From NCBI GenBank assembly GCA_015863185.1, contig JACBXP010000008.1, positions 1-64,000 of the forward strand: a stretch of DNA of 64,000 bases, given 5' to 3'. Positions 1 to 7,540 of the stretch are shown here, in pieces (the stretch's first letter is position 1; each line of letters starts with the position of its first letter). Below the pieces are notes generated by a model that was not told where the DNA came from, ran no database searches, and worked only from the letters and a program-made list of their open reading frames with translations. Position numbers and translations under genes: made by a program. The stretch comes from Aerococcaceae bacterium DSM 111020 (GTDB taxonomy: Bacteria; Bacillota; Bacilli; Lactobacillales; Aerococcaceae).

Positions 1-39
1 TCTTTCCTGTTTCGGTGGGTCGCTAGCGCAACGTTATCT

Positions 40-69
40 AATATAACATCACCGTCTCAAAGTTGTCAA
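40..69 (-). promoter_or_regulatory. Strong promoter firing out of the left edge
   Basis: Read on the minus strand, TTGACA (64-69) is followed after 18 bases by TATATT (40-45), a near-consensus vegetative promoter. Transcription would leave the window at base 1. No gene it serves is visible. Promoters this strong often drive stable RNA operons, and in relatives rRNA genes often lie beyond lysS, but that is inference. Confidence 0.5.
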
Positions 70-161
70 GCACTTTTTGAAATTATTTCAAAAATATGAC
101 GGCCTCTTGGCGACAAGTAATAATATAGCATGGCTTGAAATTTGTGTCAACAGAAAAATAA

Positions 162-189
162 AAACTCTACAGAATAATCTGTAGAGTTT
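162..189 (-). terminator. Intrinsic terminator after lplA
   Basis: The 11-bp inverted repeat AAACTCTACAG / CTGTAGAGTTT with a 6-base loop lies just past the lplA stop codon. On the minus strand it is followed by a TTTATTTTT run, as expected of a Rho-independent terminator. Confidence 0.75.
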
Positions 190-193
190 CATA

Positions 194-1204
194 TTATGAC
201 GCTAATAGTTGATTAATTAATTCTTCTGGACTGATATCTCCGATGTATTTTTTAATATCCAAGTCCTCTATTGATTCAATCATTGCCTTGCGTTCGTACT
301 TCGTTCCAACTAGGTTTTTTTCTACATCTGAAATATCACCTAGACCAAAGAAATCTCCAAAAATTTTAGCATCTTTTATTTTACCTTGCGAAACATTTAA
401 TTTTAAGTCGACAAATCCGAATGGAAATTTATTCGAATGTTGTACATCAAAGTCTGGAGACTTACCATAATTCCATTCCCAGTTCCCCATTCGTTCATCA
501 CGAATTTTTTTAACACCTTCCCAATCCTTTGGAGTGAGTTTCAATTCAGGCACTTCTTCTTTAGAATCAACTTTAAATATCTCTAGCAATAACAAATCTC
601 TAAACTCTTCTGTCGATAAATTTTGATATTTTTCATCAACATAAGGCTTAATATTTGTCACACGTGAACGCACTGACTTTATTCCCTTAGATTCAATTTT
701 TGCTTTTCTAGGCTTCAAAGCATTATTTACTTCTTCTAGATCTGCATCAAAAAGAATGGTTCCATGTGCAGTCATACGACCGTCCCTAGCATACATCGCA
801 TTGCCACTAAATTTTTTTCCATCTACTAATAAATCATTACGACCTTGCAATTCAGCAGATGTTGCTCCCATGCTTTGCAACGCATCTATCACTGGTTTAG
901 TAAAACTCTGAAAATCTCGGAACGACCCATCATCATCTTTAATAAAACAAAAAGAAAAGTTCCCGCGATCATGATACACAGCCCCTCCGCCTGACATGCG
1001 GCGAACGACTTGAATTCCTTTCTCTTCTATATAAGGTTGATTAATTTCTTCAATTGTATTTTGATTTCTTCCTATAATAATCGAAGGGGCATTAATGTAG
1101 AAAAGTAAAATTGGTTCATCGACTAATCGATTTTCAACCAAATAAGTTTCTAAAGCAATGTTTGTTGCTGCATCATAATTATTACCATTATCTACAAATA
1201 TCAT
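194..1204 (-). CDS. lplA: Lipoate-protein ligase A
   Basis: This enzyme activates free lipoate with ATP and attaches it to lysines of the E2 and GcvH subunits of 2-oxoacid dehydrogenases and the glycine cleavage system. The 336-residue protein has the family layout: an N-terminal catalytic domain with the lipoate-binding stretch RRMSGGGAVYHD near residues 68-79, the KFSGNAM motif near 131, and a C-terminal accessory domain. The length matches typical Gram-positive LplA. It starts 12 bases after the stop of the upstream M42 peptidase gene, so the two are probably cotranscribed, and it ends at a clear terminator. A role in scavenging is inferred; no lipoate synthesis genes are in view. Confidence 0.93.
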   Translation of the reverse strand: MIFVDNGNNYDAATNIALETYLVENRLVDEPILLFYINAPSIIIGRNQNTIEEINQPYIEEKGIQVVRRMSGGGAVYHDRGNFSFCFIKDDDGSFRDFQSFTKPVIDALQSMGATSAELQGRNDLLVDGKKFSGNAMYARDGRMTAHGTILFDADLEEVNNALKPRKAKIESKGIKSVRSRVTNIKPYVDEKYQNLSTEEFRDLLLLEIFKVDSKEEVPELKLTPKDWEGVKKIRDERMGNWEWNYGKSPDFDVQHSNKFPFGFVDLKLNVSQGKIKDAKIFGDFFGLGDISDVEKNLVGTKYERKAMIESIEDLDIKKYIGDISPEELINQLLAS

Positions 1205-1216
1205 ATAATCCTCTTT

Positions 1217-2302
1217 CTATCCATTATTAATAATTCTTTCATAGGCTGATTCATCCAAATTATCTATAATTAATTTCATTAATTTGATTGTATTTGTATA
1301 ATCATCTTCGTGAATAACCGATGTATGAGAATGTAAATATCTTACAGGTACTGTAATTGCAAGAGAAGGCACCCCATCATTTGATTGATGGAATGAGCCA
1401 GCATCTGTTCCACCACCTTGGATGACAGTCGGTTGATAAGGAATATCATGTTCTTCACATAATCCAATAACAAAATCACGTAAACCTTTATGTGGAATCA
1501 TCGAAGCATCATAAATAATAATTTGTGGGCCTTTGCCTAATTCAGAATCTGCTTCATCAGGTGTCATTCCTGGGGTATCTCCAGCTGTTCCTGTATCTAA
1601 AGCAAAAGCAATATCAGGTTTAATCATATTGGCAGCTGTTTTCGCTCCTCGTAATCCAACCTCTTCTTGCACATTAGAGCCCAGATACAATTCATTCGAA
1701 TGCTCTTGCTGATGATAATGTTTGATTAATTCAATCGCAACGGCGACTCCTATTCGATTATCCCATGCTTTACCTAATAAGAAAGGCGAATCTGGATTCA
1801 TCCGTCTCGTTTTAATATATGGTGTAATCATGTCACCGGGACGAATTCCCCATTCTTCAACTTCTTCTTTAGACTGTGCTCCGATATCAATGAAAATATC
1901 TTCCATTTTCATCGGTTGCTTTCTAGCTTCTGCTGTTAATACATGTGGTGGCTTTGATCCAGTAATACCATGGTAAACTTTCCCATTCGAAGCTAATATC
2001 TCTACTTCTTGGGCTAAGACTACTTGGCTCCACCATCCACCCACTGTGACAAATTTGATAAAACCTTCTTTAGTAATTTGTTTAACCATAAAACCTACTT
2101 CATCAAAATGAGCCCCTGCCATTATTTTTGGCCCACTTGATGTTGACGAAGCTAACTTACCATACAAACTACCCAGTCCATCTTGAACGAAATCATCAAC
2201 ATGGTCTTGTGTTTTTTCTTTAAATAATTCTCTTACTGGACTTTCATGTCCAGCCACTCCACGAGCTTCTGTCAATTCAACTAATAATTCTTTATTCATC
2301 AT
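1217..2302 (-). CDS. M42 family metallo-aminopeptidase (glutamyl aminopeptidase/FrvX type)
   Basis: This cytoplasmic dinuclear-metal aminopeptidase is expected to trim N-terminal residues from peptides. The 361-residue product carries the M42 signatures in order: GAHFDEVG near residue 68 (metal-binding His), KAWDNRIG near 178 (bridging Asp), QEEVGLRGA near 212 (catalytic and metal-binding Glu pair), DTG near 237, and a late HSHTS near 326 (last metal-ligand His). Family members usually form tetrahedral dodecamers. It heads the minus-strand pair with lplA and is divergent from the metal ATPase gene. A GGTGG sequence precedes the double ATG start, so either Met could be used. Substrate preference cannot be read from the sequence. 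Confidence 0.88.
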   Translation of the reverse strand: MMNKELLVELTEARGVAGHESPVRELFKEKTQDHVDDFVQDGLGSLYGKLASSTSSGPKIMAGAHFDEVGFMVKQITKEGFIKFVTVGGWWSQVVLAQEVEILASNGKVYHGITGSKPPHVLTAEARKQPMKMEDIFIDIGAQSKEEVEEWGIRPGDMITPYIKTRRMNPDSPFLLGKAWDNRIGVAVAIELIKHYHQQEHSNELYLGSNVQEEVGLRGAKTAANMIKPDIAFALDTGTAGDTPGMTPDEADSELGKGPQIIIYDASMIPHKGLRDFVIGLCEEHDIPYQPTVIQGGGTDAGSFHQSNDGVPSLAITVPVRYLHSHTSVIHEDDYTNTIKLMKLIIDNLDESAYERIINNG

Positions 2303-2479
2303 TCCACCATCCCATCATTAATAAAATGTATATAACTTATTCTAACACATTCATTATAATAATATACTTTCGGAATTTTCTTTAGTTCTGAATACTCTTA
2401 TTCCGATCAAATGTTCCCTCTTTCCATTTCTTCTATATTATGTATGATTCCATAATCTTCATTATCAATTGATCCTTAA

Positions 2480-2494
2480 TTAGAATAATTATAA
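2480..2494 (+). promoter_or_regulatory. Upstream PerR/Fur-like box
   Basis: TTAGAATAATTATAA is a 7-1-7 inverted repeat one base away from the Bacillus PerR consensus TTATAATNATTATAA. It lies just upstream of the -35 of the metal ATPase promoter. Its arms pair with those of a second box 43 bases downstream. Binding by a PerR or Fur homolog is inferred. Confidence 0.55.
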
Positions 2495-2500
2495 AAAGAC

Positions 2501-2529
2501 TTGCTATTTAACTCGATATAATTTATAAT
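2501..2529 (+). promoter_or_regulatory. Promoter of the P1B-4 metal ATPase
   Basis: TTGCTA (2501-2506) and TATAAT (2524-2529) are separated by 17 bases, matching a vegetative promoter. The -10 lies inside the downstream PerR/Fur-like box, which fits repression by occlusion. Confidence 0.7.
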
Positions 2530-2537
2530 CATTCTAA
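2523..2537 (+). promoter_or_regulatory. Downstream PerR/Fur-like box over the -10
   Basis: TTATAATCATTCTAA is a 7-1-7 inverted repeat with one mismatch to the PerR consensus. It covers the whole -10 hexamer of the ATPase promoter. With the upstream box it brackets the core promoter at a 43-base centre-to-centre distance, about four helical turns. Confidence 0.55.
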
Positions 2538-2554
2538 AGAAGGGAGTGTTGATA

Positions 2555-4393
2555 ATGTCTCGCTATTTTAGAAAAAATCGACCTGCACAATTTCTCCTTA
2601 TCGGTTTCTTATTAACTGTTATAGGATTTATCTTTCAGTTTTTCGATTCGGAGTACAGTCGAATTATTTTCTATTTTGCTATTTTCTTTTTAGGATTCTA
2701 CGCTACCAAAGAAGCCGTTAACGAAACCTTTACTTCTAAAAGACCTAACGTTGACTTATTAATGATTTTAGCAGCCTTGGGGGCAGTATTGATTAATTAT
2801 GAATCTGAGGGTGCCATGTTATTATTAATTTTCGCAGGGGCGGAAGTATTAGAAGATTATGTTAATGATAAATCCACTGCGTCAATTACAGAATTAATGG
2901 GACAAGTTCCTGATACTGCCGAATTAATCATTAATGATCATGAAACAAAAATGGTCCAAACACATCAACTACAAATCGGTGACCGTGTATTAGTTGCTAA
3001 AGGTAGCAATATTCCAATTGATGGTATATTAGATCGAACCGCAATGATAAATGAAGCGGCTTTAACAGGTGAATCTATTCCGGTCACTAAAGAACAAGGC
3101 GAAGAAATCTTCGCAGGAACAGTTAATGTAGGAAATGCTTTTCAGTTAACAGTGAACAAAACGAGTGATCAGACGGTATTTTCAAATATCGTTCGCATGG
3201 TGGAAGAAGCACAAACAAGGCCTTCCAAGGTTGCCCGTTTCATTGATACATTCGAAAGTAAATATGTCATTGGTGTTCTTATCGCTGTGCCTGTATTTAT
3301 CTTTTTATTGATGGCTTTCGCTAATTATTCTTTTCAAGAAGCGTTTTATCGTGGAATGGTATTATTAACGGTAGCGAGTCCTTGTGCTCTTGTAGCTTCC
3401 GCTACACCAGCTACATTGTCTGCAATCAGCAACGGAGCCACAAATGGAGTATTAATTAAGGGGGGCGCTACACTAGAAGCCTTAGCAGATACTTCCGTTT
3501 TATTCTCTGATAAGACAGGTACTTTAACCTTTGGTAGTTTTGATGTAGTAGATTACGTGATTGAAGAATCAACTTTACCTCATGTTATTTATATGGAACA
3601 ACACTCAAATCACCCTATCGCGAAAGCCATTATCCAAAAATTTAAAGATGTTTCACCGTACAAACAAACAGAGGACGAAGTGCTTGAAATTCCTGGGAAA
3701 GGGATGAAGATGGGGCACTTAACTATTGGAAAACCATCTGCATTTGATGATTATGATGACCCAAATAATTATCGTCAGAAAATAATGGCCCATTTAACAA
3801 CCATTTTCGTAGGACGTAATCAGGAGATAGTCGGCTATTTTGCTCTCGAGGATCAAATTCGCCCCCAAGCCATCGAAGCGGTCATTCAATTTAAGAAGGC
3901 CGGAGTGAATGTGGTTATGTTAACAGGAGACAATGAACAAGTAGCTCGATTAGTTTCGGAACAAACAAATATAGATCATTATTATGCTGGTTTATTACCC
4001 GAAGATAAAATCAATCATATTTTTGAGGCTCAGAAAGCTAATGAAGAAGGAATCATTGCGATGATTGGAGATGGTATCAATGATGCGCCAGCTTTAGCAA
4101 ATTCAGATATCGGAATTGCTATGGGAAGTGGTTCTTCTATTGCAATGGAATCGGCAGATATCGTGATGGTCGAAAACAACCTCCAAAAATTATATTATAC
4201 TTTCGAATTAAGTAGTAAGCTCAATAAAATTATACGACAAAACATTATTTTTGCTGTGGGTGTAATCATTGTGCTAATCATTTTAAATCTATTAGGTTGG
4301 CTCGATCTACCGACAGGAGTCATCTTTCACGAAGGCTCTACAATTTTAGTCATTTTAAATGGATTGCGACTATTAGGAACGAATGATAAATAA
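2555..4393 (+). CDS. P1B-4 type heavy-metal efflux ATPase (PfeT/FrvA/CoaT-like)
   Basis: This membrane ATPase exports a transition metal at the cost of ATP. The protein (612 residues from the ATG chosen for its AGGGAG site 8 bases upstream) has the actuator TGES near 171, the phosphorylated DKTGT near 319, an HP motif in the nucleotide domain and GDGIND near the end. The transmembrane metal motif is SPC near 275, diagnostic of subgroup P1B-4, known for iron, cobalt or zinc export. There is no N-terminal metal-binding domain. PfeT of Bacillus belongs to this subgroup and is PerR-controlled, and two PerR-like boxes flank this promoter. Iron(II) export is therefore the leading guess; cobalt or zinc remain possible. 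Confidence 0.85.
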   Translation: MSRYFRKNRPAQFLLIGFLLTVIGFIFQFFDSEYSRIIFYFAIFFLGFYATKEAVNETFTSKRPNVDLLMILAALGAVLINYESEGAMLLLIFAGAEVLEDYVNDKSTASITELMGQVPDTAELIINDHETKMVQTHQLQIGDRVLVAKGSNIPIDGILDRTAMINEAALTGESIPVTKEQGEEIFAGTVNVGNAFQLTVNKTSDQTVFSNIVRMVEEAQTRPSKVARFIDTFESKYVIGVLIAVPVFIFLLMAFANYSFQEAFYRGMVLLTVASPCALVASATPATLSAISNGATNGVLIKGGATLEALADTSVLFSDKTGTLTFGSFDVVDYVIEESTLPHVIYMEQHSNHPIAKAIIQKFKDVSPYKQTEDEVLEIPGKGMKMGHLTIGKPSAFDDYDDPNNYRQKIMAHLTTIFVGRNQEIVGYFALEDQIRPQAIEAVIQFKKAGVNVVMLTGDNEQVARLVSEQTNIDHYYAGLLPEDKINHIFEAQKANEEGIIAMIGDGINDAPALANSDIGIAMGSGSSIAMESADIVMVENNLQKLYYTFELSSKLNKIIRQNIIFAVGVIIVLIILNLLGWLDLPTGVIFHEGSTILVILNGLRLLGTNDK

Positions 4394-4465
4394 TTCGATT
4401 GAATATTCTTCTATTTAATCCAATACTCTCATAACATTCTCAAGTATAAATAGAACATATACACA

Positions 4466-4513
4466 ACTCGCCCCCTAGAGCAGGTTTCATTGAACCAACT
4501 CTAGGGGGCAAGT
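4466..4513. terminator. Long hairpin between convergent ATPase and ecsB genes
   Basis: GCCCCCTAGAG (4470-4480) pairs perfectly with CTCTAGGGGGC (4499-4509), and the stem extends outward by 3 more pairs past one mismatch. The 18-base loop holds a small GGTT/AACC stem. It lies between convergent genes and probably ends transcription from both sides, although its T-tracts are short. Confidence 0.6.
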
Positions 4514-4598
4514 TTATTGTTTATCCTTCATAACTCAGATTAATATAAAGAAAGATGTTAATATTGCAGAATGTTAACCATGATCTTGCTTTGACTAT

Positions 4599-5861
4599 TT
4601 ATTTTCGTCTATGATTCATGTCTCGTCGACTCCACCAGGGCACATAAACATAAACTATTCCTAAAAGAACGATGCTCCAAACTAATAAAATAATTATTAG
4701 CCAAAATTGCAATCCTGATTTTAAGAAAGCACTCGTAAAAAATAAGAATAATTGAATCAAAAATATAATAGCAATAGACTGTTGAAATGCTTTTAATTTG
4801 TTATCGTGATCATTCGAGTAAATTTGTTGGAAAGGATGCTGATCATAGCTATTTAATAGAGGTAATAATTGAATAATCGTCATGAACATACCAATAATTC
4901 CGGCTGTCCCAATCAACCAAGGAATTTCCATCACAAATATCAGTAATGCCATGAATAGAGTAACCTTTACCCATACTGAGCGATATAAACTATTTCTAAA
5001 TAATTGTCTGATAAACAAAAAACCATAACGGTTTCGATTTAATTGTGGCAAACTCAAAAATAAACGATCTAAAAATTGTTGTCGTTTAATTTCTGGTTTA
5101 ATGATTGGCACATCTACAAATAAGGATAGAAATCGATAAAAATTTGCTTGCCTTTGCTCTTCCTTTTTGACGACATATTTAAAATCAATGGCAAATTGTT
5201 TTCTTTGTCGCATTTGCCAAAAAATCCACACTGATAATCCCAAGAAAACAAACCCGACAATGCTATTCCCAATAGTTAGTGGCAGTAAAAATAAACAAGC
5301 CATCAAAATAACAAACCATAAAACATGAATGAAACGTGAACGCATGAATTTACTAAAAGAAGTCTGGTAAATTCCTAAATAGTAAATTAAGCGACTTATG
5401 CATCGAGCTAATATCAACCAAAATAAAAACAGCCACATTGATGACATTGTCCAAAATGTAACGTTCACTATAAAGGGATAGATTAAAATCCCCACCACAA
5501 TTATAAAAATCATTGGCATGATATCTCCAATAATTGATCCTTTCAACCAATACCAATCAAATTCATGTCCTTTTGGAAACAAATAACTAATATCAGCCCG
5601 TTTAGTTAACCATAATGGCTCACCAATCATAAAAGCTAATGAAAGCAAAAAAAGACTCAAAATAATAATTGGTACTGCCTCTTGACCCGGTAGTAAAGTT
5701 GATACTCGCGTCAATAAATCTTGGTATGCCATCGCTCCGAATCCAAATAATACAAAAAGAATAATGGATAAGTGGTCATTAAAGATTAATTTTCCATACT
5801 TGCCCAATTCTTTTAGATAATTCGTTAAGCGTTTTTTCCATAGAGTATTTAAAGTTCCCAT
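4599..5861 (-). CDS. ecsB: ABC transporter permease EcsB
   Basis: EcsB is the membrane subunit of the EcsAB exporter, which in Bacillus and staphylococci affects protein secretion, competence and intramembrane proteolysis by RasP; its substrate is not firmly settled. The 420-residue protein is strongly hydrophobic, with about eight predicted membrane segments and a cytoplasmic loop near residues 215-280 rich in basic and polar residues. The N-terminus, with its long basic lead before the first membrane segment, is typical of EcsB. Its ATG shares one base with the stop of ecsA (TAATG), so translation is coupled. No ecsC or hit gene adjoins it. Confidence 0.85.
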   Translation of the reverse strand: MGTLNTLWKKRLTNYLKELGKYGKLIFNDHLSIILFVLFGFGAMAYQDLLTRVSTLLPGQEAVPIIILSLFLLSLAFMIGEPLWLTKRADISYLFPKGHEFDWYWLKGSIIGDIMPMIFIIVVGILIYPFIVNVTFWTMSSMWLFLFWLILARCISRLIYYLGIYQTSFSKFMRSRFIHVLWFVILMACLFLLPLTIGNSIVGFVFLGLSVWIFWQMRQRKQFAIDFKYVVKKEEQRQANFYRFLSLFVDVPIIKPEIKRQQFLDRLFLSLPQLNRNRYGFLFIRQLFRNSLYRSVWVKVTLFMALLIFVMEIPWLIGTAGIIGMFMTIIQLLPLLNSYDQHPFQQIYSNDHDNKLKAFQQSIAIIFLIQLFLFFTSAFLKSGLQFWLIIILLVWSIVLLGIVYVYVPWWSRRDMNHRRK

Positions 5862-6619
5862 TATCCATCCCCCTTGTCAACGGAAAGGGGTGCTTTTGTA
5901 TCTGTCATAGCAAAATAAATATCTTCTAAGGAAGCATCTTCATTCCGAAATTGCTCTCTTAAAGAAGTTAAATTACCTTGTCCTACTAGATATCCGTTAC
6001 TTAATAACAAATAAGAATCACACAACTCATCAGCAATCGAAAGCATATGTGTCGTAAACAAAATAGCACTGCCTTCTGACGCACGTTTTTTTAATAAAGC
6101 AATAAAATCACGAATAGCTAATGGATCTAAACCTAAAAAAGGCTCGTCAATAATAAATATTTTAGCATCTGTTATCAATGCACAAATAATCATCACTTTT
6201 TGCTTCATTCCCTTTGAGAAATGTATCGGAAACCAGTTCATCACATTTTCTAGTCGAAATATTTTCAAGAGTGGTTCTGCTCTCTTTAGCGCCTCTTCAA
6301 CAGAGATATTATAACCCAACGCTGTCATTTCGATATGCTCCTTTAATGTCAGTTCTTCATAGAGCACAGGAGTTTCTGGAATATATGCAATGTGCTGTGC
6401 ATATCGTGAATGATCATCAAGGATTGTATGACTATCTATTGTTATTGTCCCTTTTTGAGGGATAAGTAATCCTAAAATTGTCTTCAAAAGCGTTGATTTA
6501 CCTGCTCCATTAAGACCAATTAACCCCACTATTTCTCCATATTCGATCGAAAAGTCTATGTCCTTCAGTACCGGTATCTGTCTATAACCACTTGACATAT
6601 TTTTTACTTCTAATCCCAT
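5861..6619 (-). CDS. ecsA: ABC transporter ATP-binding protein EcsA
   Basis: This is the ATPase subunit paired with EcsB. The 252-residue protein has Walker A GLNGAGKST near residue 35, Walker B and catalytic Glu in IFIIDEPFLGLDP near 155, and a switch His in TTHMLS. Its signature sequence is FSKGMKQK rather than LSGGQ, which is usual for EcsA and related exporters. The start lies behind a short AAGGAG-type site in an AT-rich upstream region. It forms a two-gene unit with ecsB. In relatives the pair often stands next to hit and prsA genes, which are not here. Confidence 0.88.
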   Translation of the reverse strand: MGLEVKNMSSGYRQIPVLKDIDFSIEYGEIVGLIGLNGAGKSTLLKTILGLLIPQKGTITIDSHTILDDHSRYAQHIAYIPETPVLYEELTLKEHIEMTALGYNISVEEALKRAEPLLKIFRLENVMNWFPIHFSKGMKQKVMIICALITDAKIFIIDEPFLGLDPLAIRDFIALLKKRASEGSAILFTTHMLSIADELCDSYLLLSNGYLVGQGNLTSLREQFRNEDASLEDIYFAMTDTKAPLSVDKGDG

Positions 6620-7214
6620 TATCTACTCCTTATTGAATACCTGTTAAAGTCTTTTGAAAAATCTGTTAGTGTCAAATTACTTTTGTCAATGAGACATCAG
6701 TCGAAATAAAATTGATTAGAATTGACGTTATTTTTGTAACATTGTCTTCATCAATTCTACAAACTTTATTCATTGCATCGTGCAAATTTTATTATATAAT
6801 AATAATATTTCAATGATGCGTATCTTTTATAAAATATACTTGTTATTGAAATAAATATTATCATCTATTGTAAATCTAAATTTTCTATTATTCTTTTTTA
6901 TGTAATATTACTCAATTATAGCGCGTTCATACGCTATTTTTAAACTGTTTAATGATGCGCTGAAATTTAAAGTCATATTTTAAACCCATAAATAGAATAA
7001 TTATGATAATTCATTCCAGCTTATCATAAAGAAAAAATAAAATTTGATATTTTTATAATAATCTTGATAACATTTTACTGTTATTTTACCACAAATATGT
7101 GTATAATGTCTTATTGGGCGAATAATTAAAACAATAAGTGTATTATCAGATAGCGATACCCTGAAATAAAGGAGCTATTCTAATCCACATATCAAATTTA
7201 AGGAGGATCTAAGC
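6620..7214. other. AT-rich 595-base intergenic region
   Basis: This gap separates divergent ecsA and the ArsR-type gene. I find no credible reading frame on either strand. It contains long A/T tracts, two copies of AATGATGCG (6812 and 6951 regions), a weak hairpin TAGCG/CGCTA at 6919-6936 followed by T residues, and a TATAAT at 7102-7107 likely serving the downstream gene. A small RNA or decayed gene is possible but nothing proves it. Confidence 0.4.
7110..7138 (+). promoter_or_regulatory. Inverted repeat after the -10 of the ArsR-type gene
   Basis: CTTATTG (7110-7116) and CAATAAG (7132-7138) form a 7-bp inverted repeat immediately downstream of the TATAAT at 7102-7107. Its place is right for an autoregulatory operator, but ArsR-family sites vary and no other copy was seen in the window. 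Confidence 0.35.
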
Positions 7215-7496
7215 ATGGCTTTACTAGATGAAAATAATGAATTAGTCCAAATATTTAAACTGATGGGGCATCCTATCCGTTTGTCTATTATCCGACTTCT
7301 TAAAGATGAAGAATACTTAAATGTCGGTTCCATTGTAGATGCATTGGAGTTGCCTCAAGCTACAGTTTCACAGCAATTAGCAAAGTTAAAAGCTGGTAAT
7401 ATCGTTACTGCGAAACGTGATGGTACAAAAGTTCGTTACAGTTTAACAAATGAGCATGTTGTCCAAATCATTGATTCACTACAAAACGCTAATTAA
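7215..7496 (+). CDS. ArsR/SmtB-family winged-helix regulator
   Basis: This 93-residue protein has the ArsR fold: helices containing GHPIRLSIIRLL near 20, a recognition helix around PQATVSQQLAKLK near 51-63, and a wing at VTAKRDGTKVRYSL near 68-81. It should bind DNA as a dimer and act as a repressor. It contains no cysteine, so it cannot be a thiol-based arsenic, cadmium or copper sensor. The last helix has His and Asp (EHVVQIID) but lacks the second pair of ligands of the CzrA zinc site. The ligand is unknown, and some family members sense no metal. AAGGAGG stands 6 bases before the ATG. It is monocistronic. Confidence 0.8.
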   Translation: MALLDENNELVQIFKLMGHPIRLSIIRLLKDEEYLNVGSIVDALELPQATVSQQLAKLKAGNIVTAKRDGTKVRYSLTNEHVVQIIDSLQNAN

Positions 7497-7500
7497 TAAA

Positions 7501-7540
7501 AGAAGCATCCTGTTAACTCAGGATGCTATTATTTTATTTT
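7501..7540. terminator. Bidirectional terminator between ArsR gene and LPxTG gene
   Basis: AGCATCCTG (7504-7512) pairs with CAGGATGCT (7519-7527) around a 6-base loop. T-rich DNA follows on both strands, so it should stop both convergent transcripts. It runs into the last codons of the LPxTG gene. Confidence 0.8.

Noticed and set aside
1-193. tRNA or rRNA fragment at the left edge
   Set aside because: No cloverleaf or conserved rRNA sequence could be recognised in these bases; only a promoter and a terminator are supported.
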